From NCBI GenBank assembly GCA_028622995.1, contig JAJQJQ010000066.1, forward strand, positions 496,001 through 560,000: 64,000 nucleotides of DNA, in the 5' to 3' direction. Made by a program: the position numbers and the translations under genes. The notes below the pieces were generated by a model. It ran no database searches, was not told where the DNA came from, and was given only the letters and a program-made list of their open reading frames with translations. Of the stretch, positions 25,034-38,095 are shown piece by piece. The stretch is from Panagrolaimus kolymaensis. Lineage: Eukaryota; Nematoda; Chromadorea; Rhabditida; Panagrolaimidae. How positions within the stretch are numbered: position 1 is the stretch's first letter; each line of letters begins with the position of its first letter.

Positions 25034-25789
25034 TTTAAAGAATCATTTAAGAAAAAATCGTAATATCAAACTTCTTCGATTTCCAGAAAATGACCACAAA
25101 ATCTTTCTTTCCTTTAACTATGTCCTTCGTTTTAGCTTCTGTTTTTTCTTCTCTTTAGCATGGGTGTGTTGTTTCATTCTTTTGTTTTTATGTTGTTTCT
25201 CCATGGAAAATGCTTACTTTCCATATATGTATCCATGGAGAAAAAGTCAATCCTTTCTCCAAATAAGAGAAACATATCAATCACCTTGGAAATTTCTTTA
25301 CGTGCTTCAGGCACAAAAAAAGCAAGCAAAAAGTCAGAAAAAAATGTTAAGAAACAATATTTATTTTTAGTTGAAAAAAAATTGTAAAATATACAGTCAA
25401 AAGAAAAACCTTGTGACAAAAAAAGTAAACATCCAAAAAAATTTGACCAACGAAAAATAAAAACAATGAAGAGTAAAGCTATTTCCGGAAAATGCAAATG
25501 AGTTCAGAGAATTTCAATTGAAGGGAAAAACAAAAAATAAAAAGACTAAAAACTATGGTAGTTTTTTTAAAAGAGATGTTAAAGTCGGATCTTTAACTTT
25601 TCGAATCGACTGTTTATTGTTGAATTTAATTTTAAGACAATATTAAAAAAGAAAAACATTTAGAAAAAATAAAAGGAGCCATGAATGATTAAAAAATCGA
25701 ATACTAAAAGATTTTAAAAAATCTTCAAACATATTTCAACTTACTTTTTACTTTTTACAATTCCCAAGAAAATTTATTAAAAAAAAGAA
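25034..25789. other. Intergenic region between two minus-strand genes
   Basis: Contains the promoter side of the coiled-coil gene and the 3' flank of the homeobox gene. Only short frames of lysine- or phenylalanine-rich low complexity are present; no feature recognised. Confidence 0.55.
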
Positions 25790-27270
25790 TTAATGCAAAA
25801 ATACTTCCATTTCAACATTCCCATTGCTTTCATTGACATTGGTTCCATTTGAATTATTTGCATTAGAATGTAAAAGATTTTTTAAATCAAAATCTTCATT
25901 AGCTGCTTCTTCATCATCCGATGATTTTTGACCATTTTCAATTTCAGGAAATGAACATGGAAACTGGGAGGGATTTTGATGATTTCCCGACAAAATATCC
26001 GAAGCATTTGGCATTGAAATAAATGGATTTCCTGCCGCTGATGAATTGTTTGTAGGATAATAAGCTTGGGCAAAATATCCAAAATAAAGTGGATTTGTAG
26101 CGGCTGATGAAGCTGAAGCTGCAGCAGCTATGTTATATTTCGAATCATTGTATGGAAATGCAGAGGCATAAGGGTTCGCAAACATATCATCAGAATTGGT
26201 TTGCATAAATGATGGCCAACTTGAAAAATGATGTGTCGATGAAGTTTTGATGGGTGTCAAATCAGCCAGGCGTTGTTGCTCCAATTTTTCTTGACGACGA
26301 AATTTTGCTCGACGATTCTAAAAGTAAATCTTTTTTTGCTTCCCTACAATTTAGATTGCCCGAAACTTACTTGAAACCAAACTTGAACTCTCACTTCGGG
26401 TAATTTTATTTTATGTGAAAGCATTTCGCGAGAATAAACATCCGGGTAATGGCCTTTTTCAAAAGATTGTTCAAGTTCATGAAGTTGAAAAGTTGTGAAA
26501 GTGGTTCGATTTCGTCGTTGCTTTTTACTTGAAATGGAACAAAGGCTTCGATCTCGCCGCTTTCGTCTCGGTGCCTCTTTTTCACTTTCGCCATTATCGA
26601 AGCAACAATCAGTTGGAATATCTAAAAGCGGGTTCATTATTTTTAGTAGTTTGCAAAATTTATGGTATCCAAAGAGTTAAAACTAAGATTAAAGTTACAG
26701 TAACGCTCTAATAATGATGCCTCAAAGATCTAAACCCTCGTATTATAAAAGGCTGCTCTAAGTTTTCAGAACTTAACCCTGCTCTTTAAAAATTTAAATA
26801 GTTAAAGTAATTTTTTATACTAAAATCATTCCAAAACTTTTGGGTATGGCTCAAGCCATTAAACTTTCAACAATCTTCATTCACTACCTCTTTACCTCTC
26901 GCCTGCTTTTATTTCTAAAAATAAAACTAAAAAAGAGATTCAAAAATGAGATGATTGTTTGCCAAATTGCGTTAATTAATTGGTTGATTACATTTTGAAA
27001 AAATATAGAGTCGAAAGAAGGAGAAAAAAAGAGGAAGGTGGAGAATCGGTTGCTTCTTTGAGAAGAAAGACACTTACCATCAAATATTTTGTCGTTTTTA
27101 GGTGGCGGCATCAAATTTTGTTGATGCATTTCCGGAATAAAACAATGATTGGAATTTATTTGATGAATATTATTGTTGTGATTTAATGGATTTAAATTTA
27201 AACTTAATTTTCCATCAAAATTTGAAATTTGTGAAATTAGTCCAGAGCAATCTTGATTATGAGATTCCAT
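25790..27270 (-). CDS. ceh-8: Paired-like homeodomain transcription factor, Rax/CEH-8 type
   Basis: Three exons: complement(25790-26317, 26371-26621, 27078-27270), 323 aa. The homeodomain starts at [20 protein letters not shown] and ends [22 protein letters not shown] and [11 protein letters not shown] are the signature of Rx/Rax proteins, with Gln at homeodomain position 50. An intron falls exactly between WFQ and NRR. The N-terminus is Asn/His-rich; the C-terminus is rich in Ala/Ser/Asn with a Tyr/Phe patch ([10 protein letters not shown]) and acidic ending, and I see no OAR motif. Rax factors specify anterior neurons and eyes in animals; C. elegans CEH-8 acts in head neurons. From memory, ceh-8 and fitm-2 lie in one C. 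elegans cosmid, so the neighbouring FIT gene supports orthology. Confidence 0.88.
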
Positions 27271-29224
27271 GTTTTGGTAGGCTGGAAAATAATCTATCTT
27301 TTTGTGAGATAAAAAATAATATTCGACAAATTAAGAGGAGGAAGATTTTGAGTTTATAAAAACATTATTTCTTTTCCATGTATTTAAAGGTCGAATAAAA
27401 AGCAAACGATAAATGAAGATGTGGAATACGGTAATTGAAGAAGAGGAGGAGGAGCGAACACAATTTTTTTGAGTCAATGAAGAAAATTGAAGCTTAATGA
27501 GATTAACGGTCCATTTGCGCGCATTTTTTCTTGTCATCACCAAAAAAGGAGACAACCGAGGAAGAGGGAAAACGAGGCATTCTAAAAAAAGAAGGCAACC
27601 TGTCCTGTTTGATGTTTTCACATTCAAGGATTTTTCTCTTTCTTTTTTGACTCCACCAATTAGGAATTTTGATGGAGTGACAATGAGTTTTCTTTATTTT
27701 TTATTTTCCATTAAGAGTTTTGACGTGTTAAAAATATGGAAAAATCTTTTCTTAAGTAAAGTAAAAATGAACCAAATGCAACAAAAAAAAATTTGACATT
27801 GACAAAATGTTACTGTAATCATCGAATTTTCTTTTTTGTTGTAATATTTAATTGTGGGGAAATGGTAAAATAACGTTTTGCAGAAAGTAAAACAGCGACA
27901 AAAATATTGTATCTTTCTTTTTTTGGCTTTAGTTTACTTTTTTGGGGAGCTGCGATTTCCAGCCTTTAGAAACGACAAATTTTTTAGAAAAGCAAAAAAC
28001 CATTGTTAGATGGAAATAATAAAATTAAATAGAAAAATTCATAAGTGACAACTTTAAATGTAACTTTTGATTTGCATAAAAATCAAAATGCTCTCTTTAT
28101 GCTTCAGCCATTTGCATGTTCCGATTTAGTTAGGATTTGTCATGTTTTTGTCACTCTCGAATGACTTGTTGTTGTAAGTCTATAATTGAGTCAAGTCAAA
28201 ACGAAGAGTTCGCGCATGTTTTTGTTTTTGGGAGAAATAAAATCATTTTTATTATTTTGGCCCTCCTAGAGTGTGAGACTTAATCTTCTTCTATCGCAAC
28301 AGCTGTCACAGAAAGAAATAACTTCTTTTTTTTTCTTTGTAATCCGAATATTTGCCACTTTTTATTCTTTACTATTTTTTACTTTACTACGACCAGATAC
28401 GATAGAAAAAAAAAACAGTTATAAAAAAATATGTGAAGAAAAAAAAACATAAATATTCGAATGCTTTTATCGGCAGCTTGTTAAATTCATCGACCCGGAA
28501 AAGCTACCTTCAAAGGCAGCAGATAAAAAGTGTCGATACAAAAAAAAACATAGTTGTTGCTTTTTAGCGCATCTTCTTTAATTAATGTCGGGATCTTCTT
28601 TTTGTTTTATGAAAAGCTTCTAAAATGGATTTGAGCGAACGAAGGATTTTTTAAATCCAATCGAGCAAAAAAATTAAAAAGGACTAGCTTTTATAATTTA
28701 AAAAATGCAACCTTAATGAAAGCATTCGTTATCGAATCTTGACAGTTGTGTTAAACTTTCTAATATTATGATTTTCAAAAGCTTACTTAATATATTTTGA
28801 AACATTGTTTATAGCCTCAAAAATAAAATTGTCAATAAATTTACATTCTTAGTCCTCGAAACTCCATAAAATCTCAAATTTCTGAATTTGGCCTTTTTTG
28901 TCACTCTTTCCATCATCGTTTGTTAATCTCGGGAGCATGTCACAGAAACATGGCAATTATCGAAAAGTCAAGATTCGGTCAAACGTAAACGAAAGCGATT
29001 AAAAAAATTGTTCATTGCGCAAGTGACCAATAAAAATAAGTGTTTGTTTTGATTTATTAATACAAAAAAACATTATAACATTTTTAGAGAAACAAAATCC
29101 AACAAACGAAAAACACGGTAAAATTATTTAAATAAAACTTGAAACATTTGCATTGAACGAAAGAAATAAAACGTAAAAGTTTGAAAGCAAAAAAGATCCT
29201 GATACATATTTCATTGAAAATCAA
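27271..29224. other. Intergenic region upstream of the homeobox gene
   Basis: About 2 kb, A/T-rich, between the start of the Rax-type gene and the 3' end of the FIT gene, both on the minus strand. It presumably contains neural enhancers of the homeobox gene. I see no exon, RNA gene or repeat family. Confidence 0.55.
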
Positions 29225-30296
29225 TTAAAAAGCTTTGACTTTTCTATTAACTGGACCACCAGGAAAAACCATAGGATACCAAAAGCGATAAGTTATTGCC
29301 CAACAAACTACAGCAGCAACAGCCCCAAGCATCTTTGTAGATGCATCGTGATAAAAAATCGATGTGATAAGCAATTGAAAATCCTAAAAAATATAAAAAA
29401 TAATTTGACATATTATGTGACAAGTTTTGAAAATTAAAACCATATGCAAGCAATACATACCCAGAAAATATGGAAAAAGAATAAAACCAGAAAGAGGCCT
29501 TGAACGGAACTTGTATACATTTTATGCTCTTCAAATTCTTGAGTTGAAGAAACTTTGAGATCTTTTTTAGGTGTCTTTGGCCAATTCATAAATGATTTTG
29601 CCTAAAAATATAGTGAAATAAGATGTGAAGTAGCTATAAAAAAAGTGGAACATACTTCTTCAGAAATAATCATGGCACAATAAATGAGCAAGAATGAATG
29701 TCCACTAATATCAATTCCAGGAGCCCATTTACCACCAGCTAATGAACATTGATCTCGAGCAAAAAAATTTCCTTCAGCATGATGAACACATTTTCCTGTT
29801 ATTTTCTCAACATGCATGAACCTGAAAAAACAATAAGCACAATTGTTTAACTGTAAAAAGGTTTAAAACTTACGTATGAGTAACAAAATACCAAAATCCA
29901 GTAGCAATTGCAAGACGACTTAAATGTCGAAGAGCTTCAGAATGATTTTTATGATGTAAATAAGATGTCAACCAGATAAATGGTCCCACAGTAATAACAG
30001 TCCAAAACCATCCGACTTTTGTACCATATCTATTGAAAACATTGTTCTTCTAAAACAAAACGTCTCCATGAATATATATAAAAATAGTAAAAACTAACCG
30101 ATGCAAGATAATATCCTTCTGATGGTGGATAATAAGATGAAAAGAGTGAAACCAGGAATACAACCACTATATAAAAGAGAGCTTTTTTATGCGTTGGAAC
30201 AAAAAGATATTTTCTTGCAGCTTGAAGCAAAGTTCCCATAAATACATCTGAGGCTTGAGTTGGACCAGGCACTTTTCTTTTTGGAGAATCCGACAT
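29225..30296 (-). CDS. fitm-2: Fat storage-inducing transmembrane (FIT/FITM) protein
   Basis: Five exons: complement(29225-29383, 29461-29601, 29656-29821, 29874-30049, 30099-30296), 279 aa. Several hydrophobic segments indicate a multi-pass ER membrane protein (ALFYIVVVFLVSLF, GWFWTVITVGPFIWL, FLLIYCAMIISEE, LFLVLFFFHIFW, LGAVAAVVCWAIT). The family hallmark DISGHSFLL carries the first catalytic histidine (His166), and the second is His239 in SIFYHDAS; FIT proteins are acyl-CoA diphosphatases of the lipid-phosphatase superfamily that promote lipid-droplet budding and ER homeostasis. GNFFARDQCSLAGGKW is also typical. Length agrees with the family. It is transcribed away from AMP deaminase, with about 1.6 kb between the starts. 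Confidence 0.92.
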
Positions 30297-31892
30297 TTTT
30301 CTGAAAAAAATTTAAAAATTGAATTGAGATGATGAGACAAAAAGAAAATAATAACACGTTAAATAAGGCTCGGAGACATAGATTAGGAAATGAATTGTTT
30401 CCAAACTCATCAAACACATGGAAAATGGAAGTGGATTGATTCTTTAGAGTTCAAACATCATCAACAACAAAAAAATAAACAAAAACAAAAACAACCGTTC
30501 ATTTGCAAGCAAAATGCAAGATTAATGGCAATATGGAAGCCTCCTCGTATTTTATTTCGGCATAGCTAGCTAGTTGATGAAATGACGGGCTTCTTTTTAA
30601 CTAACACATTCATCACTAACAGACACACACATACAAACACGGGATTTTACTTTTCATAGCTTCACTTTCCTTTAATTTTATTTCAATGTCTCTATGTTTT
30701 TTCTTCTTCTTTTTTTACTTTTTACGTTAAAAATTTGGGTGAGCGAGCTTCTTTTGGACGTTTTTTTTTCTGCTGCAAAAAAAAAATATTGAACCAACAA
30801 AGAAAAAGAGATGAGAAAAACATTTGAAGGAAAAAAAGTTTGTTAAAGATTTTATGTTTGCTCTTCTTTCAATCAATCTTCTTATTTATTTATTTATTTC
30901 TCGTGCGTTTTGCAAGGTTGCTTTCTTTAAAAGTTTCATATAAAAGAAAAATGATCAAAAATCATGAAAGAAATGAAGACGCCTCATTTATTTCAATTCA
31001 TTGACATTTTTTTGAAGCAAAGGTTGAAATGAAAGGAAAACTTACTAAAGCGCAAGAGCTGGAGCTGGGCTTATTTAGCCGGGTGATTAATATCCTCTTT
31101 TGCGTCTTCCATTATTTTTAAAGCTTTTAATGTGTATTGCATTTTTTTGGTTTACCTTACTTGTTTGCGTGTTTGTACATATTTGCCCTTTTTGAAATGA
31201 TTAAAAAATAAGCTAAGCAGCTGCCAGAGAAGAAAAAAAGTGAGGAAGACTTTCTTCTCTTCTCACTTTTATTTTTATTTTTCCGTTTGATTAAAAGCTC
31301 AGACAGCGCGAAAAGTAGGGAGAGATGGAGCTTGGGAAAACCCTATTCTCAATCATTTTTAATTCACTTCTTTTTTTTAAATCGTTTTAAAGTTTTATTT
31401 TTTGATGAGAAATTACCCGTAAACATTTATTTTGTGCACCATCAAGTTTTTGCCTTTTGCTTTTTTTGTTGACGAAGAACAGGGTAAGAAAAAAAAAATA
31501 TGTAGAGCTCGTTAAAATGTGATGAAATGAAAATAATATTTTATTACCTTTTCCCTTGCCTATCGAAGTCCTTTCTATGTACCTTTGATTTCTTTCCACT
31601 AGGATTTTTATTACTTTATTTTTTTGGCTAGCTTGCTTGATTTCATTGATACCAGGCAACTTTTGATGGCCGTGAAGAACTTTTTGATTCCTTGCTTGAT
31701 TTTTATGATTGTGAAATTTTGCGCCCAGACAGTGCTTTTCATTATTTTTTACATTTTTTTAAAAGTCCCAGAATGATTAATTTGTTTGTTTCTTTTTTGA
31801 GGAACTCGAGTCACTTTTTAAACACGCGTTTTTTAGTTTTTATTTGCACATTTTCCTTCCGTTAAAAAATATAATAAATTATAGAGAAAAAA
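30297..31892. other. Divergent promoter region of the FIT and AMP deaminase genes
   Basis: About 1.6 kb between divergent starts. Contains a TATT simple repeat near 30885 and poly-purine runs; no coding exon recognised. A splice-acceptor-like TATAG at 31880-31884, eight bases before the AMP deaminase start codon, could receive a spliced leader, but this is inferred from position only. Confidence 0.5.
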
Positions 31893-34800
31893 ATGGCAGG
31901 GAGAAAGAATCCACATAATGGATTTTTTGGTAATCCACCATCAGTAAATTTTTTTACTTCTCATGATGAGCCAGACGAAGAACAAGAGCGAGATAAAAAT
32001 TCGGATGAAGAATTGGAAGAAAAAATTCGATTGCATACAATTACGGATGCAGAAAATGGAATTTTAAGTGAGTCACTTTGAAATGTTTTTTTTTTATTTT
32101 TGCAAAAAAAAAACTAAGATGTTAGTTTATCCTTTGACGTAAAAGCTCATGATTATTAGCTAAGGAAAAACAAAAAAACATGTTATTTATTTGGTAGGAA
32201 ATTTAATTAAAGTAATATTAAATATAAGCAGTTAGGAACGTAGGAAAAGATTAACCCTGATATTAAAAATGTTTTAATGATACAAAATTCTTTTTTTTTT
32301 TGTTGCTTTATGATGGTTTCTAATCCCATTTTTCCGTAACAGTGTTAAAACAAGATCTTATCATTTTTCCTTTCAACAAAAAAGTATTCAAAACTTCTTT
32401 TTTTTTTAATCGTTACAATATTATCACGGATCCAATCCACAGCTTTCATGAATATTTACAATTTTTTCCTTTTCTCAAAATCCGTCAAACTTTTTTCCAA
32501 CTTTTTATGTTCTTTTAAATTTTAGAATCCGTTGATTCAGAAGTATTTGATCAAAGCCCATTTCAACCAGCAATGGGAACTCCACGAGCTGGAGGCCATG
32601 GTGTTTCATCACCATTTGAAATAGCTCAATATCCAATTGAAATTCAAGAAGGTAAACGGGCCATTCAACGACAAATTAGTCAAAGGTATGATTTTTTATT
32701 TTTGAATTTTTTTCCTTCCAAAAATTTAGCTAAAAAAGTAAAATAAAAAGTTAAAAAGATGTCTAACGTTTTGGGTTCAAAGAAAAAAAGCTTTATTTTT
32801 TTGCTTCGTTGCCGCCAAAGCTTACGTAAATCAAAAATAAAAAAGAGATATTTTTAGAATAAAAAAAGCTTTGTTTGTTATTTGCTTTTTTCTATTAATT
32901 AAAAAATAGTTGAAATGGTAAACATTTGGGTGCATTGCGTTTCCGCTTAAATTAATTAAGTGTTTTTTGTTAGATCACTGTTTGCACTTCTTTGATAATG
33001 AGTATTGTTGGACTTGAAATTCTTACCTTTATTAAGAAAAGTGAAGGAAAAAAGGGTAGAAGGTTTGATAAATTTTGACATCAAAAAAATTTTGTGATTT
33101 GCCTTTCTTCATTTTGCGTGAAAAATGAAAGTTATTATATTCTTACATCCCAAAGAAGCATATAAAAAAATAAAATCTCCAAATGTCAGTTTTTAAAGGA
33201 AAAAAAACTCCTGTGAAAATCTTTTACAAAGCCATTTGACTTTTTCTTTGGGCATGAGAAAATCAACAACAGATGACCTTTATCTTGATACCTATAAAAA
33301 AATATATAGGATGCTAAATGACTTTTATTTTTTAACAACAACAAGAAGATCCGCTCTTGGATTTGACTGACGCACCTTTTTTTCGTCTGTTTTTTACATC
33401 GCGCAAAAATAAAATTATTTTGAAACTATCTTTGTTTTTTTTTAACCACGAGGCTTCTTCCAATTTTGTATCAAATAATAATTAATCATTCTGCTATTTT
33501 TAACTAATTTTTGTTGCAAAAATATTAATTTATTTGATTATTTATTCTTCTTCTACAGGCGTCAAAGGAATCGTCGTCGATGGTCTCTTTTGTAAGTTAA
33601 TACATACATGCATATTTACGGTGCATGTAATAAATGTGTCAAATTGTCGATGTATATGTTCTTATTTTTTCTTTCTGTTTTTTTGTGTTGTTTTCTTTCA
33701 AAATTAAAAAAAGCAATAATTTATCCAAACTTTTTTTATCTTTGCACTTTTTTTCCTTTAAAAAAACGCTTAAAAATAGGAACCATAAAATTCAAGGGAA
33801 GCCATAAAAAAATGGGGCAGACAAACGGCGTCTTCATGTGAAAAGGCAATTGCAGCAGCAATTGAAAGACAAATAGAGAAGAGGGTGTGAATAAAAAAAG
33901 ATTTTTGACACCTGTATAAAAAAAGTTTATCAGACACTATTTGCTTGCTTCTTTCAGTCTTCTTTGTGTTTGTGTTTTTTTGCTGTTGTTGTGATCGTCT
34001 TGTATTTATTTTTTTAAAGTGTAACAACAATGGATTCATTATATTTGAGATCAGCCAATAATAATTTGAAAAATGATGTTGAAGATTTTCTTCTTGATCA
34101 GAAAGCTATGTTATCTTCTTCAGATATTAGTGATAGTAATTTTGAAATGTAATACTTTTGTAAAAACATTTGTTGGTGGTGGTAGTCAAAATTTTATTTC
34201 AACATAACTTTTTTATTGGACATTTTTAAAATCATAAAATTTACTTTATAGGGCACGAATGGAGTCAGTTAATGTTGGAACAGCAGCAGGCGGTGATCAT
34301 ATTTCAGCTGGTTGTCTTTCACCCACTTCACCTCCATTGGATGTTAGCGCTTTGATGGTTGATGATTCGGATAATCGCGCGTCATCTCCTCAACACGTTG
34401 ATTTGCATACTTTTCGTGATGCCATTGATGTTAATTATCAACGTATGGCTATTACGGGTGAAGAATTATCTGGCGTATGTTTTTATTTTAACCATAGTTT
34501 TAAAACACTTTTGATCTGCAATTGCTAATTCGTTGAGGCTCAATTATTTTGAATGCACTTATTTAAGGTTCCATTAGAAGATCTTCGAACTGCAGCGGAA
34601 TTTCTCATAGAAGCATTAAATCTCCGTCGAGATTATATGGAAAGAATTGGAAATCATTTTCCAAGAACCACTCGAGATTTCCTTTCTGGACATTATCCTA
34701 AAAATCTCCCAAAATATCGTAAAAAGAATACAGAGTCATGTAAGTTTATTTTCGTCCCTTTTTTTGTCTTACGAAACTAGTTACCAATCAACACAACAAA

Positions 34801-37648
34801 AAATATGCAAGTACATATAATAATTTTATTTATATTTTTTTATTGGTGCAAAGTTTATATTTCTTCTTCTGATTCGATAATGATTTTTGGAAATTATTCC
34901 AGGGGGAATTATGTGTAGGTTTTTTTAATATAATAAAACTCAATCGAACTTTCCTTTCATTTTGTATCAGTGTTGGCAAAAATTAGAATTTCAAGTGATT
35001 TGTTCGATATTTTTCTTTGCACATTCTAAAATATGGTATTAGCTTTTGTTAACTAAAATTTCTGTGATAGTAATTTAAAAGTATTGTCACTATCATTTTT
35101 GAGTTTTTATTTAAAAAAATTAGAGCACCAAAATATTAGTTTGATACTATAGTTTAGTTTATTAAAGCTATCTTTTATAATAATAAAAAACTTTGTTGTC
35201 TATATTTTTTCCAGTGTCCGGTAATCCACCAATTTTTTGGCCAACTGAACAGCCCTTGAAAGGTATTTTCGAATGAAGTGGTGCTTTTTTTTTAATATTT
35301 CTAACTCTAATTTTTTTTCATTCCTCTCCTTTCCAAAATTTAATAATTTAATTTACACTTTTTCCATTATTTATTTAATTTAACTTTATTTACACCCTAT
35401 TTTTTTTTATTGATTGATAGAAACTAATCCAAAATATTAGTTATTTTTTTTGGTGTTTTTTAATTACAAATTTCATGATAAGCAAAAAAATTTGTAGGCG
35501 CTCATACATCTTTTAATCCACCGAAACCTCCTAGTGATCATTGGGGATTAGAATCACAATTGCCAGTTTATGGAAAAATTTATAATTTGAAAAGAAGAGA
35601 AGGCATTGTTGAAGTTCAAGAAGATAATGGAAATGTTCCAAATGATATTAAAAAACATTATGTTTCAAAAAATCAATTTTTAAAAGATTATCAACGATTG
35701 GTTATTATGGTTACTGATGGACCATTGTAAGTTTGTTATTAATTAATTAGATTTGGACTGAAATGATGTAGCGCTTTATCTCTCTCCCTTTACTTCATTC
35801 ATTTTTAGAAAAAGTTTTTGTTATCGACGCCTTACATTTCTTCAAACTAAATTTCAACTTCATGTATTAATGAATGAATTGAGAGAATTACACGAACAAA
35901 AAAGTGTACCACATCGTGATTTTTATAATATTCGTAAAGTTGATACTCACATTCATGCCGCATCATCCATGAATCAAAAACATTTATTAAGATTTATTAA
36001 AAAGAAGATGAAAACCGAAAAGGATAAAGTTGTTCTCCAACAAGGTGGAAAAGATATTACCATGAAGCAACTCTTTGAGGATCTTGGCCTTGACGCGTAC
36101 GACCTTTCCGTGGATATGTTGGATGTTCACGCAGATCGAAACACTTTTCATCGATTTGATAAATTTAATACAAAATATAATCCCGTTGGACAATCATCTT
36201 TGAGAGATGTATTTATTAAAACTGATAATTATGTTGATGGAAAATATTTTGCTGAAATTTTAAAAGTTTGTTATTATCATTAAAAAGGTTTTGGAAGCTA
36301 AAAACATCTGCTTTTTAAGGAAGTTTTTTCTGATTTGGAAGATAGTAAATATCAACATTCTGAACCACGTTTATCCATTTATGGTCGAAAAAGAGATGAA
36401 TGGGATAGACTTGCTAAATGGGCAATCACTAATGATATTTGGTCGCCTAGTGTTAAACATATCATTCAAATTCCACGACTTTTGTAAGCTATTTAAATAA
36501 TTTTGATTTAGTTATAATTATTAAAGAATGAAATTTTTAGTGATATTTATAAATCAAAAAATATGCTTAAAAATTTTGATGAATTTTTGGATAATATTTT
36601 TGGTCCACTTTTTGAAGCCACCAATGATCCATCATCTCATCCAGAATTATTCAGATTTTTAAAACATATTTCTGCGATTGATTGTGTTGATGATGAATCC
36701 AAACATGAATATGTTCATGTAAGTTTATTCCTTTGATTATTAAAAAATAAAAGCAAATAGGCGGTTAAAAGACCTTCTTCAAAAAAGCTGACTTCGTCTG
36801 ATTTTATAAATTTAAAAATATGTACAACTCCTTTATAAAATCCCTCAAAATTTTTAGTTTGATTTCTCCACACCCGAACCAGAAAATTATACGGATAAAG
36901 AAAATCCACCATATTCATATTATCTATTTTATATTTATGCAAATCTATCTGCTTTGAATGCGTTCCGTCGTCATCGAGGCCTCAACACACTTGCTCTTCG
37001 ACCTCATTGTGGTGAAGCTGGACACATAAATCATTTGATTATTGGATATTTAACTTCCGAAAGTATTGCTCATGGTCTTTTATTGCGTAAAGTACCAGTG
37101 CTTCAATATCTTTTTTATTTAACCCACGTTGGAATTGCAATGTCACCTTTAAGTAATAACTCTTTATTTATTTCTTATCATCGAAATCCACTTCCTGAAT
37201 ATCTAATGAAAGGATTGAACGTTTCACTCTCAACTGATGATCCGTTACAATTTCATTTCACAAAGGTAAAATTGTCAAAAAAAAAATGGCTTAACAACTT
37301 TTATCTTTGAGTATATAATTTTGATCCAAAAAATTGTTTTAGGAAGCTTTAATGGAAGAATATTCCATTGCCGCCCAAGTTTGGAAGCTATCATCTTGTG
37401 ATATGTGTGAACTCGCTCGAAATAGCGTTCTTCAATCAGGCTTTGAACATGAAGTTAAAATTCATTGGCTTGGACCAAATTATTGCGAAGAAGGTGTTCT
37501 TGGAAATGATGTAGCTCGCACCAATGTTCCCGATATTCGAGTTTCATTCCGTCATGAAGCGCTCATCGATGAACTTTGCAATCTTTTTAAAACTTATAAT
37601 TTTCCTTTAACCGCTGAAACTCCCATCGATATGACTGGTAAAAAATAG
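31893..37648 (+). CDS. ampd-1: AMP deaminase
   Basis: Converts AMP to IMP and ammonia in the purine nucleotide cycle. Thirteen exons: 31893-32067, 32526-32685, 33559-33591, 34020-34148, 34252-34474, 34568-34739, 35215-35262, 35498-35726, 35809-36265, 36320-36483, 36541-36718, 36858-37265, 37343-37648; 893 aa, close to long animal isoforms. Zinc and catalytic motifs are present in order: [44 protein letters not shown], and [14 protein letters not shown]. The C-terminal third is almost colinear with human AMPD ([31 protein letters not shown]). The N-terminus is variable as in the family; a 33-bp microexon encodes an Arg-rich piece. ATG at 34030 (MDSLYLRSA) could start a shorter isoform. AATAAA at 37904-37909. 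Confidence 0.95.
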
Positions 37649-38095
37649 GGGTTTTTAATATACGTGATCAAGTATTTTTTCTTTGTTTTGTTTGGGTTTT
37701 TTTTATAGTGCATTTATTTATATTTTGTGGTGAGATTTCATGAATTTGAGAAACCCTTGAAAAGAGAATGTTAAAAAAATTTCGAGAAATCATTGAAACC
37801 TAAAAAAATATATAAACTTTTCTCTTTCAAACCATAACTTTGAAATTTCACCGCTTTTTTTTCATGGAAAGATTGTCAAATGTTAAACGTAAAATTTGCA
37901 TATAATAAAAGTTTATTCTATTGAACTTTCAAAATATTTTGTAAACAAAAAGCAATCAACCATTCGCTTCATTTTTGCTTTCAAGGATTTTGTGTGTCTC
38001 TTTCTTTCTCTATCTTTTGTCTCAAAGAATTTGTGTTACAATTTTTTCTCAAAGATTTTTCACTTAATTCTGAAGAGAATAAAGAAGCAGAAAAG
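37649..38095. other. Short intergenic region with AMP deaminase 3' UTR
   Basis: AATAAA at 37904-37909 marks the probable 3' end of AMP deaminase, about 190 bases before the next start codon on the same strand. The spacing is close enough for a nematode operon, but no SL2-type signal can be identified from sequence alone. Confidence 0.5.
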
